Part shown: piece by piece, positions 16,804 through 25,529 of the stretch
Position numbering within the stretch: position 1 is the first letter of the stretch
Layout of the letters: each line of letters opens with the position of its first letter
NCBI RefSeq assembly: GCF_002237655.1
Contig: NZ_NOKT01000012.1
Coordinates: 124,001-188,000, forward strand
Source of the DNA: Streptomyces sp. XY006
GTDB lineage: Bacteria; Actinomycetota; Actinomycetes; Streptomycetales; Streptomycetaceae
Reading direction: 5' to 3'
Length of the DNA: 64,000 bases
Program-made: the position numbers and the translations under genes
Notes under the pieces: generated by a model
Told to the model about the DNA's origin: nothing
What the model saw: only the letters and a program-made list of their open reading frames with translations
Databases searched by the model: none

Positions 16804-18405
16804 CTACGGCTTCGGCGTGGCGTGCGGGGTGCAGGTCACGTCCGCGGCGTCCAGTTCGCCGGTGAGCAGGTAGCTGTCCACCCGGGTGTTGATGCACGGG
16901 TTGGTCAGGCCGGTGACACCGTGGGAGCCCGCGTCCTTCTCGGTGATCAGGCGCGAGCCCTTGAACCGCTGGTGCAGTTCGACGGCACCCTCGTACGGGG
17001 TGGCCGCGTCACGCTCGGACTGCACGATCAGCACCGGCGGAAGGCCCTTGCCGGTCTTCACGTTCAGCGGCGTCTGCTGCTTGGCCGGCCAGGTGGCGCA
17101 CGGGAGGTTCATCCAGGCGTTGGCCCAGGTCATGAACGGGTGGTCCCGGTGCAGCCGCGTGTTGTCGCGGTCCCACCGCTGCCAGCTGGTGGGCCACTTG
17201 GCGTCGGCGCACTCCACGGCCGTGTACACGGCGTTGCCGTTCTCGGAGGCGGCGTTGCCCGCGGTGTCCGACAGGTCGGGCGCGGCGGCGTCCACCAGCG
17301 CCTGGGTGTCCCCGGCGACGTACTTGCTGAACACCGAGGCGATCGGGGCCCACTGGGAGTCGTAGTACGGCGCGCTCTGGAAGAAGGAGATCAGCTCCGC
17401 CGGGCCGACGACCCCGCCGAGCGGGCTCTTCTTCGCGGTGGCGCGCAGCTTCAGCCACTGCTCCTGGACCTCGGCGCGGGTGTCGCCCAGGTGGTAGGTC
17501 GCGTCGTTCTTCGCGACCCAGTCCTGCCAGTCCTTCCAGCGGCCCTCGAAGGCGACGTCCTGGTCCAGGTTGGCCTGGTACCAGATCTTCTCGCGGGACG
17601 GGTTGACGACGCTGTCGACGACCATGCGGCGCACGTGGCCCGGGAAGAGCGTGCCGTACACGGCGCCGAGGTAGGTGCCGTACGAGACGCCCAGGAAGTT
17701 GAGCTTCTTCTCGCCGAGGGCGGCGCGGATGACGTCGAGGTCGCGCGCGGTGTTCGGCGTGGTCATGTGCGGCAGCATCCAGCCGCTGCGCTCCTGGCAG
17801 CCCTCGGCGTACTCGCGGGCCAGCTTGCGCTGGGCGAGCTTGTCCGCCTCGGAGTCGGGCACCGGGTCCATCTTGGGCGCCGTGACAAACTCCTGCGGGT
17901 CGACGCAGGAGATGGGCGTGGACTTGCCGACGCCGCGCGGGTCGAAGCCCACGAAGTCGTAGGCCTTGGCGGCGTTGGCCCAGATGGGGTTCTTGGCGGT
18001 GACCCGGGCCGGGAAGCGCAGTCCGGAGCCGCCGGGGCCGCCGGGGTTGTAGATGAGCGCGCCCTGCCGCTCGGCCTTCGTGCCGGTGTTGCCGATGCGG
18101 TCGACGGCGAGCTTGATCTGCTTGCCGTACGGCTTGGCGTAGTCGAGCGGCACGGTGACGTACCCGCACTGGATCGGCTTGGCCAGGTTCCAGTCGGCAG
18201 GGCAGTCCTGCCAGTCGATGCCGGCCTTCGCGGCGCGGTCGGCGGCGATGGCGGCGCCCCGGGCCTCGCGGTCCGCGCCGGGGCCGCTGCCCGCGCTCGC
18301 GTTCGCCGTGGGCGCCGCGACGGCGCCGGCTATCAGCGTGGCCGTGACGAGCGCGCCGGCCGAACCGAGCGCCGTCACCCGCCTCTTCGGACTCGTACCC
18401 CTCAA
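16804..18405 (-). CDS. tap: Secreted tripeptidyl aminopeptidase-like alpha/beta hydrolase
   Basis: 533-residue exported serine peptidase of the Streptomyces Tap/SlpD-E family that removes N-terminal tripeptides. A Sec signal peptide (basic MRGTSPKRR, hydrophobic core, likely cleavage after APTANA) leads into the alpha/beta hydrolase domain with GGPGGSGL (oxyanion region), nucleophile Ser in LGVSYGTYLGA, Asp in QSERDAATPYEGA and His in DAGSHGVTG within the TAP-like C-terminal domain. Length fits the family. Transcribed alone, with a hairpin directly after the stop. The upstream leader holds an imperfect inverted repeat (18441-18467). The match to the tap name is by family features; close paralogues exist in Streptomyces. 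Confidence 0.9.
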   Translation of the reverse strand: MRGTSPKRRVTALGSAGALVTATLIAGAVAAPTANASAGSGPGADREARGAAIAADRAAKAGIDWQDCPADWNLAKPIQCGYVTVPLDYAKPYGKQIKLAVDRIGNTGTKAERQGALIYNPGGPGGSGLRFPARVTAKNPIWANAAKAYDFVGFDPRGVGKSTPISCVDPQEFVTAPKMDPVPDSEADKLAQRKLAREYAEGCQERSGWMLPHMTTPNTARDLDVIRAALGEKKLNFLGVSYGTYLGAVYGTLFPGHVRRMVVDSVVNPSREKIWYQANLDQDVAFEGRWKDWQDWVAKNDATYHLGDTRAEVQEQWLKLRATAKKSPLGGVVGPAELISFFQSAPYYDSQWAPIASVFSKYVAGDTQALVDAAAPDLSDTAGNAASENGNAVYTAVECADAKWPTSWQRWDRDNTRLHRDHPFMTWANAWMNLPCATWPAKQQTPLNVKTGKGLPPVLIVQSERDAATPYEGAVELHQRFKGSRLITEKDAGSHGVTGLTNPCINTRVDSYLLTGELDAADVTCTPHATPKP

Positions 18406-18440
18406 GGGGGACCTCCCCGTACTCAGTTGCGATCAGTACG

Positions 18441-18467
18441 GGGGATCCTCGCGGGTGTGAGGTCCCC
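18441..18467. repeat. Imperfect inverted repeat upstream of tap
   Basis: GGGGATCCTC (18441-18450) and GAGGTCCCC (18459-18467) pair except for one bulged base. It lies 36-62 bp before the tap start codon, in the probable leader or promoter, so it could be an operator or an RNA hairpin. No regulator is indicated. Confidence 0.35.
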
Positions 18468-18535
18468 GGCAACAGGGGCGGGCATCCTTCTTTGCCAATC
18501 CGATAAACGGAGCGCCACGTCTGCTGTGCGGACGG

Positions 18536-19294
18536 CTACCCGAGCTGGGCGAGGGCCTCGTCGAGCAGCCGCCGCAGCCGCAGGGCGTCCGGCGCAACGG
18601 CCGTGACCAGCGCGGCGGGCCCGGCCAGCGGCATGAGCGCGGCGCCTTCGGCCAGCACCCCGCCCTGGACCGGCTCGGCCCCGAACTCCGGACGTACCAC
18701 CACGAGTTGGCCCACGGCGCGATGCCCCGCGAGACCGGCCGGCCCGTCCCAGCCGCCGGGTGCGCCGGGCCCGCAGGCCAGTTCCTGGTCGAGCACGAGC
18801 CGCCCGGCCACCCGTAGCGTCAGACGGCTCGTCAGACGCCCGGGCCGCTCACCGGTCCGCCCCAGCACCTGCTCCTCGCGCAGCACGAGCCGGGCCGTGG
18901 CGGCCACCTCGGCCCGGGTCGTGACGCACAGGTCGCTGCCCTGAGCGGAGATCAACTGTTCCGGCAGCCAGTGCAGTTCGGCGTCGTCGGCGACGTCGAG
19001 CCGGACGTCGTAGCGGGCCTCGCCCTTGGCCTGGCCGGGCAGGGCGATGGTGGCGGCTGCCGATCCGACGGACAGCGTCGCGCCCTCTTCGACCCGGGCG
19101 TGCACGGTGAAGTGGTCGCCGCCGAGCGGGCCGCTCATCGCGCCGATCAGCATGACCCGCGCCCCGGCCCCGGTGGCCCGGGTGCGTCGCAGCGCCAGCG
19201 GCCCGTCGCTCGCCAGCACGGGCAGCGTGGTGCCGCCCCGGCCGTCGTCCCGGGCGACGATCCGCGCGACGGACCGCACCCCGGCCGCGTTCAC
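18536..19294 (-). CDS. ureD: Urease accessory protein UreD (UreH)
   Basis: 252-residue scaffold protein of the urease maturation complex, binding UreF/UreG and apo-urease for nickel insertion. Family features: GPLALRRTRA near residue 30, HFTVHARVEEGATLSVGSAAA, the LHWLPEQLISAQGSDL segment and LREEQVLGRTGE. The GTG start at 19294 overlaps the ureG stop by 4 nt (GTGA). Last gene of the urease operon ureABCFGD. Length is within the normal UreD range. Confidence 0.93.
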   Translation of the reverse strand: MNAAGVRSVARIVARDDGRGGTTLPVLASDGPLALRRTRATGAGARVMLIGAMSGPLGGDHFTVHARVEEGATLSVGSAAATIALPGQAKGEARYDVRLDVADDAELHWLPEQLISAQGSDLCVTTRAEVAATARLVLREEQVLGRTGERPGRLTSRLTLRVAGRLVLDQELACGPGAPGGWDGPAGLAGHRAVGQLVVVRPEFGAEPVQGGVLAEGAALMPLAGPAALVTAVAPDALRLRRLLDEALAQLG

Positions 19295-19974
19295 GCGCCC
19301 GCCGTCCAGGCGGCGAGCCGGCCGCGCACCCACGCGGCGACGTCGGCGACCCCGGGCCCGCCGCGCAACGACTGGAAGACCACCGGCAGTTCGGCGCGCT
19401 GCGCCTTGGCGTCGGCCGCCATGCGCGCCAGGTCGGAGCCGACGTAGGGGGCGAGGTCGGTCTTGTTCACGACGAGCAGGTCGGCGGTGGTCACGCCGGG
19501 TCCGCCCTTGCGCGGGATGTCGTCGCCCCCGGCCACGTCGATGACAAAGATCTGCGCGTCGACGAGCCCTTTGGAGAAGGTCGCGGTGAGGTTGTCCCCG
19601 CCGGACTCCACGAGGACCAGGTCCAGCGGGCCGATCGCGTCCTCCAGGTCCTCCACCGCCTCCAGGTTGGCGGAGATGTCGTCCCGGATGGCGGTGTGCG
19701 GGCAGGCCCCCGTCTCGACGGCGGTGATCCGCTCGGGCGGCAGGACGGCCTCCCGGAGCAGGAACTCGGCGTCCTCCCGCGTGTAGATGTCGTTGGTGAC
19801 GACGGCGATCGACAGCTCGTCGCGCAGTGCCCGGCACAGCGCGGCGACGGTGGCGGTCTTCCCCGAGCCCACGGGCCCGCCGAGCCCGATCCGCAGGGCG
19901 CGGCGGCTGCCGTCGGGGCGGTGTGCGTCGGCACCGACGGCGGCGGGGCCGTCGTGGTGGTGATCGAGGTGCAT
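19291..19974 (-). CDS. ureG: Urease accessory GTPase UreG
   Basis: 227-residue SIMIBI GTPase that energises nickel delivery to urease. P-loop GPVGSGKT at residues 33-40, VVTNDIYTREDAEFL, the metal-binding CPH in VETGACPHTAIRDD, VESGGDNL and VVNKTDLA (guanine specificity). The His/Asp-rich N-terminus (MHLDHHHDGP) probably binds nickel. The ATG at 19974 has AGGAG 6 nt upstream; a longer in-frame extension contains low-complexity Pro/Arg sequence and is unlikely to be translated. Separated from ureF by a 184-bp gap that contains a hairpin, then overlaps ureD. Confidence 0.95.
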   Translation of the reverse strand: MHLDHHHDGPAAVGADAHRPDGSRRALRIGLGGPVGSGKTATVAALCRALRDELSIAVVTNDIYTREDAEFLLREAVLPPERITAVETGACPHTAIRDDISANLEAVEDLEDAIGPLDLVLVESGGDNLTATFSKGLVDAQIFVIDVAGGDDIPRKGGPGVTTADLLVVNKTDLAPYVGSDLARMAADAKAQRAELPVVFQSLRGGPGVADVAAWVRGRLAAWTAGA

Positions 19975-20099
19975 GTGCGGCTCCTGGTGAGGGCGGGCCC
20001 GGGGTGGCGGGCTACCGAGGTACGGAGTGGAGGGCTCGGGGTTGCGGGCTGCCGGGTACGGGGTGGCGGGGGCTGGTGCCGGGTGCGGGTGGGTGAGGG

Positions 20100-20140
20100 C
20101 TGGTCGCGCAGGTCCCCGCGCCCCTGGGGCGGGGAACTGC
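20100..20140. repeat. Long GC-rich hairpin between ureF and ureG, repeat-family element
   Basis: The arms around GCAGGTCCCCGCGCCCC and GGGGCGGGGAACTGC fold into a long, slightly imperfect hairpin. The left arm, with the adjoining CTGGTCGC, resembles a short sequence that I recall as very common between Streptomyces genes. A second related copy is at 60485-60509. Lying inside the urease operon, it could attenuate transcription between ureF and ureGD. Confidence 0.55.
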
Positions 20141-20158
20141 ACGGCGTACAGCGTGCGG

Positions 20159-20833
20159 CTATGAGGCGAACAGCCGTACGGGCCACCCCGCGTGCACCTC
20201 CGCCCCGATCTCCAGCAGGGGCGCGGACGGGGCGGGCAGCGCGTCGACGCCGTCGTCGACGACCCGGCGGGCCGCCTCCACGCCCCGGTCCACGACCCGG
20301 TCCAGCTCGGGGGCGAGCCGGGCCAGCACCCTCGTGGCGTCGAAGGGGTCCAGGCTCAGCAACCGCACCGTCGCCGTGGCCGGCCCGCTCACGCTCTCGT
20401 ACGCCGCGCAGTACGCCGCGTCCACCGGCCCGAGGCCGGCCGCCCGCGCCGCGAGACCGAGGACCACCGGCTGATGCGCCCCCTTGGGGAACTGCCGTCC
20501 CAGGGCGTCCAGTTCGGCGGACGGCCAGGTCGCCCGGGCGGCCCGCAGCAACTGCCGCCCCAGCTTGCGCGCGGCGACGCGCAGCGCGGGCGAGGGCGTA
20601 CGGGCGTCCGCCGCGCCGTCCAGCGTGACGGGGTCGATGCCGAGCGCCGCGGCCGCCGCGAGGGACGCCGACACCAGCCCGGCCGTGTGCAGCCGCCCCC
20701 GGCAGAACTCCGCCAGGCTCGCCGCCCCGCTGATCCGCCCGGCCTTGACGGCCTCCTCGGCCCCGCCGGAGTGCGCGTGCCCTCCGGCGGGGAACCGGCC
20801 GTCGGCCAGTACGAGCAGTGCCGCCCGTGACAT
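20159..20833 (-). CDS. ureF: Urease accessory protein UreF
   Basis: 224-residue all-helical maturation factor that links UreD and UreG and gates nickel insertion. Starts MSRAALLVLADGRFPAGGHAHSGG, with the conserved FPxGGxxHSxG-like element; QFPKGAHQPVVLGLAARAAGL and YESVSGPATATVRLL follow. The 13-nt gap to ureC upstream and the shared strand place it in the same operon. Length is typical. Confidence 0.93.
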   Translation of the reverse strand: MSRAALLVLADGRFPAGGHAHSGGAEEAVKAGRISGAASLAEFCRGRLHTAGLVSASLAAAAALGIDPVTLDGAADARTPSPALRVAARKLGRQLLRAARATWPSAELDALGRQFPKGAHQPVVLGLAARAAGLGPVDAAYCAAYESVSGPATATVRLLSLDPFDATRVLARLAPELDRVVDRGVEAARRVVDDGVDALPAPSAPLLEIGAEVHAGWPVRLFAS

Positions 20834-20846
20834 CGCGACCTCGCCT

Positions 20847-22568
20847 TCAGAAGAGGAAGTAGCGCTGCGCCATGGGCAGCTCGGCCGCGGGCGTCGCCTC
20901 GACGAGTTCCCCGTCGATGTGCACGGCGAAGCTGTCGGGATCGATCCGCACCTCGGGCCGCGCGTCGTTCTCGCGCATGTCCGCCTTGGTGACCGAGCGG
21001 GTCGACTCGATGGCCACGAAGCGCTTGCCGAGCCCGAGACGTTCCGGCAGCCCGTCCTCGACGGCCAGGGGCGCGACGAAGTTGACGGAGTTGGCGGCGG
21101 GGGCCCGGCCGATCGCGCCGTACATCGGGCGCGGCAGGACCGGTTGCGGGGTCGGGATGGAGGCGTTCGCGTCGCCCATCTGCGCGTACGCGATCTGTCC
21201 GCCCTTGAGGACCAGTTGCGGCTTGACGCCGAAGAACGCGGGTTCCCAGAGCACCAGGTCGGCCAGCTTGCCGCTCTCCACCGACCCGATCTCGCGGGCG
21301 AGGCCCTGGGCGAGCGCGGGGTTGATCGTGTACTTGGCGACGTAGCGGCGCACCCGGTGGTTGTCGGCTCGGCCGTCGCCGGGCAGTGCGCCGCGCCGCC
21401 GCTTCATGACGTGGGCGGTCTGCCAGGTCCGCAGGATCACCTCGCCCACGCGTCCCATCGCCTGCGAGTCGGAGGAGATGATGGAGATCGCGCCGAGGTC
21501 GTGCAGCACGTCCTCCGCGCCGATGGTGGAGGGCCGGATCCGGGACTCGGCGAACGCCAGGTCCTCCGGCACGGCCGGGTTGAGGTGGTGGCACACCATC
21601 AGCATGTCGAGGTGTTCCTCGGCGGTGTTGACGGTGAAGGGCCGGGTCGGGTTGGTGGAGCTGGGCAGCACGTGGGACTCGGAGACCACGGTCATGATGT
21701 CCGGCGCGTGCCCGCCGCCCGCGCCCTCGGTGTGGTACGCGTGGATGCCCCGTCCGGCGATGGCGGCGAGCGTGTCGCCGACGAACCCGGCCTCGTTCAG
21801 GGTGTCCGTGTGGATGGCGACCTGGATGCCCGTGCGCTCGGCGACGGTCAGCGAGGCGTCGATGACGGCCGGGGTGGAGCCCCAGTCCTCGTGCAGTTTC
21901 AGGCCGAGCGCGCCGCCCCGGATCTGCGACAGCATCGCCTCGTGCGAGACGGTGTTGCCCTTGCCGAGGAACCCGATGTTGAGCGGGTAGGCCTCCATGG
22001 CCTCCAGCATCCGGGCCAGGTGCCAGGGGCCGGGGGTCACGGTCGTCGCCTTGGAGCCCTCCGCCGGGCCGGTGCCGCCGCCGACCAGGGTCGTGACGCC
22101 CGACGCCAGGGCCTCGTCGGCGATCTGCGGGCAGATGAAGTGGACGTGCGCGTCGATCGCGCCGGCCGTGAGGATCCGCCCGTTGCCGGCGATGATCTCG
22201 GTCTCCGGGCCGATGACCAGGTCCGGGTGGACGCCGTCCATGGTGTCGGGGTTGCCGGCCTTGCCGATGCTGGTGATGCGGCCGTCGCGGATGCCGATGT
22301 CGGCCTTGACGATGCCCCAGTGGTCGATGATCACCGCGCCGGTGATCACCGTGTCCGGAGTGCCCTCCGCGCGCGTGGCACGCGACTGGCCCATGGACTC
22401 GCGGATGACCTTGCCGCCACCGAACACGGCCTCGTCACCGGCGCGTCCGGGACCGCCGGAACGGTCCTCCTCGATCTCCACCAGCAGATCGGTGTCGGCG
22501 AGCCGGATCCGGTCACCGGCCGTCGGGCCGAACAGGTCGGCGTACGCGGCGCGCGAGATCTCAGGCAT
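20847..22568 (-). CDS. ureC: Urease subunit alpha
   Basis: 573-residue catalytic subunit hydrolysing urea to ammonia and carbamate. Nickel ligands and the bridging carbamylated lysine are visible: HVHF at 141-144, Lys224 in GLKLHEDWG, HTDTLNEAG and the HTEGAGGGHAPD segment; the mobile flap carries MLMVCHHLNPAVPEDLAFAESR with its Cys. The C-terminus MAQRYFLF is the family end. The ATG at 22568 lies 8 nt inside the ureB stop and has GGAGGTG upstream; an in-frame start 42 nt earlier would overlap ureB further. Complete and apparently functional. Confidence 0.97.
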   Translation of the reverse strand: MPEISRAAYADLFGPTAGDRIRLADTDLLVEIEEDRSGGPGRAGDEAVFGGGKVIRESMGQSRATRAEGTPDTVITGAVIIDHWGIVKADIGIRDGRITSIGKAGNPDTMDGVHPDLVIGPETEIIAGNGRILTAGAIDAHVHFICPQIADEALASGVTTLVGGGTGPAEGSKATTVTPGPWHLARMLEAMEAYPLNIGFLGKGNTVSHEAMLSQIRGGALGLKLHEDWGSTPAVIDASLTVAERTGIQVAIHTDTLNEAGFVGDTLAAIAGRGIHAYHTEGAGGGHAPDIMTVVSESHVLPSSTNPTRPFTVNTAEEHLDMLMVCHHLNPAVPEDLAFAESRIRPSTIGAEDVLHDLGAISIISSDSQAMGRVGEVILRTWQTAHVMKRRRGALPGDGRADNHRVRRYVAKYTINPALAQGLAREIGSVESGKLADLVLWEPAFFGVKPQLVLKGGQIAYAQMGDANASIPTPQPVLPRPMYGAIGRAPAANSVNFVAPLAVEDGLPERLGLGKRFVAIESTRSVTKADMRENDARPEVRIDPDSFAVHIDGELVEATPAAELPMAQRYFLF

Positions 22569-22872
22569 CGAGGGCACCTCCGGTCTCCCCGCGCAGACCG
22601 GGCACCACACGGGCGCCGGCGAGCGGAACGAGTTCGACGTCGACGGGGATGCCCGGTTCGAAGCGCACGGCCGTGCCGGCGGCGACGTTCAGCCGCTTGC
22701 CCCGTGCCGCGGACCGGTCGAACTCCAGGCCCGGGTTGGCCTCGGCGAAGTGGTAGTGGGAGCCGACCTGGACGGGCCGGTCGGCGGCGTTGAGCACGGT
22801 GAGCCGGGTGACCTCGCGGCCCTCATTGCAGACAATCGGGTCCTCGGCGAAGAGGATCTCTCCGGGAATCAT
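22561..22872 (-). CDS. ureB: Urease subunit beta
   Basis: 103-residue structural subunit. Typical sequence MIPGEILFAEDPIVCNEGRE, VGSHYHFAEANPGLEFDR and GTAVRFEPG, forming a beta-sandwich in the (UreABC)3 complex. Ends 8 nt inside ureC, starts 10 nt after ureA. Confidence 0.96.
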   Translation of the reverse strand: MIPGEILFAEDPIVCNEGREVTRLTVLNAADRPVQVGSHYHFAEANPGLEFDRSAARGKRLNVAAGTAVRFEPGIPVDVELVPLAGARVVPGLRGETGGALDA

Positions 22873-22882
22873 GCGGGCCCTC

Positions 22883-23185
<303 letters not shown>

Positions 23186-23298
23186 GTCCCACCTCACAGT
23201 CCTCGCTCCGGGCCGTGCGGGGCCCGGGTGCCGCGGCCACGGGGCAAAGTGCCAGGTGGCGTGGAGCGGCAGGCTAGTTGGACCGCGTTTCGGGCACG

Positions 23299-23946
23299 TT
23301 AACCCGGCTGTGACCCGGTGGCCGGGGCGCGCTCGTCCCGCATGCTCATCAGGGCCCGCAGACCGTCCCGGAGGACCTCGACCGGGGCGGGTCCGAACAG
23401 GGACTGCTGGGCGATGAACCCGAGCACGGCGGCGATCATCGTGCGGGCCACATGGTCCGGCTCGACGTCCGGCCGCATCATCCCGGCCCGCTGGTAGCCC
23501 TCGACGATCTTCGTCCAGGCCGCGCGGACGGAGCCGTAGCCCTCGCGCAGGACGGCCGCCAGGTCCTCGTTGCGCAGGGTCTCCGGCCACACCTGGATGA
23601 CGAGGCGCGGGAAGGCGGGCCTGCCGTCGACGACCAGGTACTCGCGGGCGGCGAGCACCGTGCCGAGGACGGTCGCGACGAGTTCGTCCGGCGGCGGGGG
23701 CGGGCTCTGCCGGGACGCCTCCTCGAAGGCGCCGCGGACCGAGCCGAGGACCTCGCCGACGATCGCGCCGATCAGTTCCTCCTTGCCGCTGAAGTAGCGG
23801 TAGACCGCGCCGGCGGACAGGCCGACCTCCTTCAGCACGTCCTGCATGGACGTGGCGTGGAAGCCGTTGCGGGCGAAGCAGACCGCGGCGCCGTCGAGGA
23901 TCTGGCGGCGGCGGGCGTCGAGGTGTTCCTGGGACACGCGGGCCAT
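23299..23946 (-). CDS. TetR family transcriptional repressor
   Basis: 215-residue regulator: N-terminal HTH (residues 12-60; RRRQILDGAAVCFARNGF, TSMQDVLKEVGLSAGAVYRY, FSGKEEL) and a variable ligand domain. The ATG at 23946 gives the standard N-terminus; any longer reading enters the divergent gene. A near-perfect 14-bp palindrome 15 bp upstream of its start is a likely autoregulatory operator. Divergent from the membrane-protein gene at 24085, which it probably represses. Located just before the urease operon, but with a different likely role. Confidence 0.92.
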   Translation of the reverse strand: MARVSQEHLDARRRQILDGAAVCFARNGFHATSMQDVLKEVGLSAGAVYRYFSGKEELIGAIVGEVLGSVRGAFEEASRQSPPPPPDELVATVLGTVLAAREYLVVDGRPAFPRLVIQVWPETLRNEDLAAVLREGYGSVRAAWTKIVEGYQRAGMMRPDVEPDHVARTMIAAVLGFIAQQSLFGPAPVEVLRDGLRALMSMRDERAPATGSQPG

Positions 23947-23960
23947 GGTCCCCAACGTAA

Positions 23961-23974
23961 AACGAATATTCATT
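23961..23974. promoter_or_regulatory. TetR-type operator in the divergent promoter
   Basis: AACGAATATTCATT is a 14-bp palindrome with one mismatched pair (AAC versus ATT at positions 3/12), very AT-rich for this genome. It lies between the tetR start (23946) and the divergent gene (24085), and a TTGACA hexamer follows at 23976-23981 on the plus strand. Confidence 0.55.
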
Positions 23975-24084
23975 CTTGACAAGGAGCGACCGGCGGAGCA
24001 CGGTGGTGACAGAGCAAAACGAACGATCCTTCTTTTTACTGCCGACCGCTTCGCAGGCCGGTCCGCCGCTCGCAGGAGACCCTC

Positions 24085-25080
24085 ATGTCCCACACGCCGA
24101 ATCGCCGACTGATCGCGGTCGTCGTCCTCGTTCCCGTCCTGGCCGCCCTGGCCCTGTGGGCCTTCGCCTGGCCGGCCGCCCGCACCGCGCCGCGCGACCT
24201 GCCGCTCGGCGTCGCCGGACCGCCCGCCGCGACGGCACAGGTGGAGCGACAGCTGGAGCGGCACGAAGGCGCCTTCGAGCTCCACCGCTACGCCGACGAG
24301 GCCGCCGCCCGGGAGGCCATCCAGGACCGCTCGGTGTACGGCGCGGTCGTGGTCACGCCGCAGGGGCCCGAACTGCTCACGGCCTCCGCCGCGGGTCCGG
24401 CCGTGGCCCAGCTGCTCCAGCAGGCCGTGACCCGGCAGGCCGCCGCCGAGGGCACGCAGGTCAGGACGGTCGACGTGGTGCCCGCCCCGCAGAGCGACCC
24501 GCGGGGCGCGGCGCTGAGCGCGTCCGTGCTGCCGCTGGCGCTGGCCGGCATCGCCGCGGGCGCGGTGGTCACCCTGCTGGGGCTGAGCGGACCGCGGGCC
24601 GTGGGTGCGCTGCTCGGCGCCTCCGCGCTCGTGGGCGTGACCGCGGCCGGGATCGCGCACAGCTGGCTCGGGGTCCTCACGGGTGACTGGTGGACGGAGG
24701 CCGCCGTGCTCGGACTGTCGTCCCTGGCCGTCAGCGGCGCCGTCGCCGGACTCGCCGCGCTGACGGGCCCCAAGGGCATCGGGATCGCCGGTGGCGTGGT
24801 GATGCTGCTCGGCAACCCGTTCTCCGGCGCCGCGTCGGCACCGCAGCTGCTGCCCGAGCCGGCCGGCGCGATCGGCCAGTGGCTGCCGCCGGGCGCGGGC
24901 ACGACCCTGCTGCGCTCGGTGTCGTACTTCGACGGCGCGGCGGCCACCGGGCCCGCCCTGACACTGGCCTGGTGGGCGGTGCTGAGCCTGGGCGCGGTCC
25001 TGCTCGGCGGCGCGCTCCGCGCACGGAAGCGGTCCGGCACGGCCGCGACCGACACGCGGGAACTGACGACCGTCGGCTAG
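24085..25080 (+). CDS. Membrane protein, ABC-2/YhgE-like permease domain
   Basis: 331-residue protein: N-terminal membrane helix (about 10-30), an extracytoplasmic region (35-145) with the pattern LPLGVAGPPAATAQVE... and DRSVYGAVVVTPQGPELLTA seen in YhgE/ABC-2-like proteins, then about five to six helices to the C-terminus. No ATPase partner is adjacent. The ATG at 24085 has AGGAGA upstream. Divergent from a TetR gene with a palindrome between them, the usual layout of a repressed efflux-type system. Function is uncertain; export of a small hydrophobic compound is only a guess from context. Confidence 0.75.
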   Translation: MSHTPNRRLIAVVVLVPVLAALALWAFAWPAARTAPRDLPLGVAGPPAATAQVERQLERHEGAFELHRYADEAAAREAIQDRSVYGAVVVTPQGPELLTASAAGPAVAQLLQQAVTRQAAAEGTQVRTVDVVPAPQSDPRGAALSASVLPLALAGIAAGAVVTLLGLSGPRAVGALLGASALVGVTAAGIAHSWLGVLTGDWWTEAAVLGLSSLAVSGAVAGLAALTGPKGIGIAGGVVMLLGNPFSGAASAPQLLPEPAGAIGQWLPPGAGTTLLRSVSYFDGAAATGPALTLAWWAVLSLGAVLLGGALRARKRSGTAATDTRELTTVG

Positions 25081-25168
25081 CCGGAACCCCGACGAGCCGA
25101 ACGGCGGACGCGGCCCGCGCGCCGGAACCCCAGCGCCCGGGCGGCCGACGCAGCCCCCGCAAGAGAAC

Positions 25169-25208
25169 GACCGTGCACCCCCGCTGTAGCGGACGGGGGT
25201 GCACGGTC
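25169..25208. terminator. 15-bp perfect hairpin terminator between convergent genes
   Basis: GACCGTGCACCCCCG (25169-25183) and CGGGGGTGCACGGTC (25194-25208) with a 10-nt loop. It lies between the membrane protein gene (plus) and the Phd antitoxin gene (minus), so it can serve both. Confidence 0.8.
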
Positions 25209-25227
25209 ATCCGTCTGCCGGGGTGGG

Positions 25228-25512
25228 TCAGGCGGGGCCGGCCCTGCGGTGCTCCGCCGCGATCCCGAACCGCTGCCGTTCGCCCGGGGCGGACGCGACC
25301 TGGCGGACGGTGGACACCGCGCTGACCACCTGCTCCTCGGCCGGTTCCGCGACCTCGGCCTGTTCGAGCCGCCGCAGGTCATCGGCGGAGACGAGAGCGA
25401 CGAGGGGCTTGCCGTGACGGGTCACGACGACGCGCTCACCGGCGTACACCACGCGGTTGATCAGGTCGGCGAGCTCAGCCCTGGCTTGCGTCACCGGAAT
25501 CTCGTAGGCCAT
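25228..25512 (-). CDS. Phd/YefM-type antitoxin without an adjacent toxin gene
   Basis: 94-residue protein with the Phd/YefM fold: MAYEIPVTQARAELADLINRV, VYAGERVVVTRHGKPLVALVS and DDLRRLEQ, followed by a flexible Ala/Glu/Val-rich tail that would normally bind a toxin. Phd/YefM proteins neutralise a RelE- or Doc-type toxin and repress their own operon. No toxin ORF is found downstream (towards 25228 and lower), where a terminator follows, or upstream, where a ClpP-like gene is divergent. Two TGTAC half-sites lie just ahead of the start. Either an orphan antitoxin or a regulator recruited for neighbouring genes. Confidence 0.85.
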   Translation of the reverse strand: MAYEIPVTQARAELADLINRVVYAGERVVVTRHGKPLVALVSADDLRRLEQAEVAEPAEEQVVSAVSTVRQVASAPGERQRFGIAAEHRRAGPA

Positions 25513-25529
25513 GAGCCCATCATAACGTC

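Noticed and set aside
24085..25080. Assignment as a full ABC-2 transporter
   Set aside because: No ATPase gene is adjacent, so it is left as a membrane protein with an ABC-2/YhgE-like domain.
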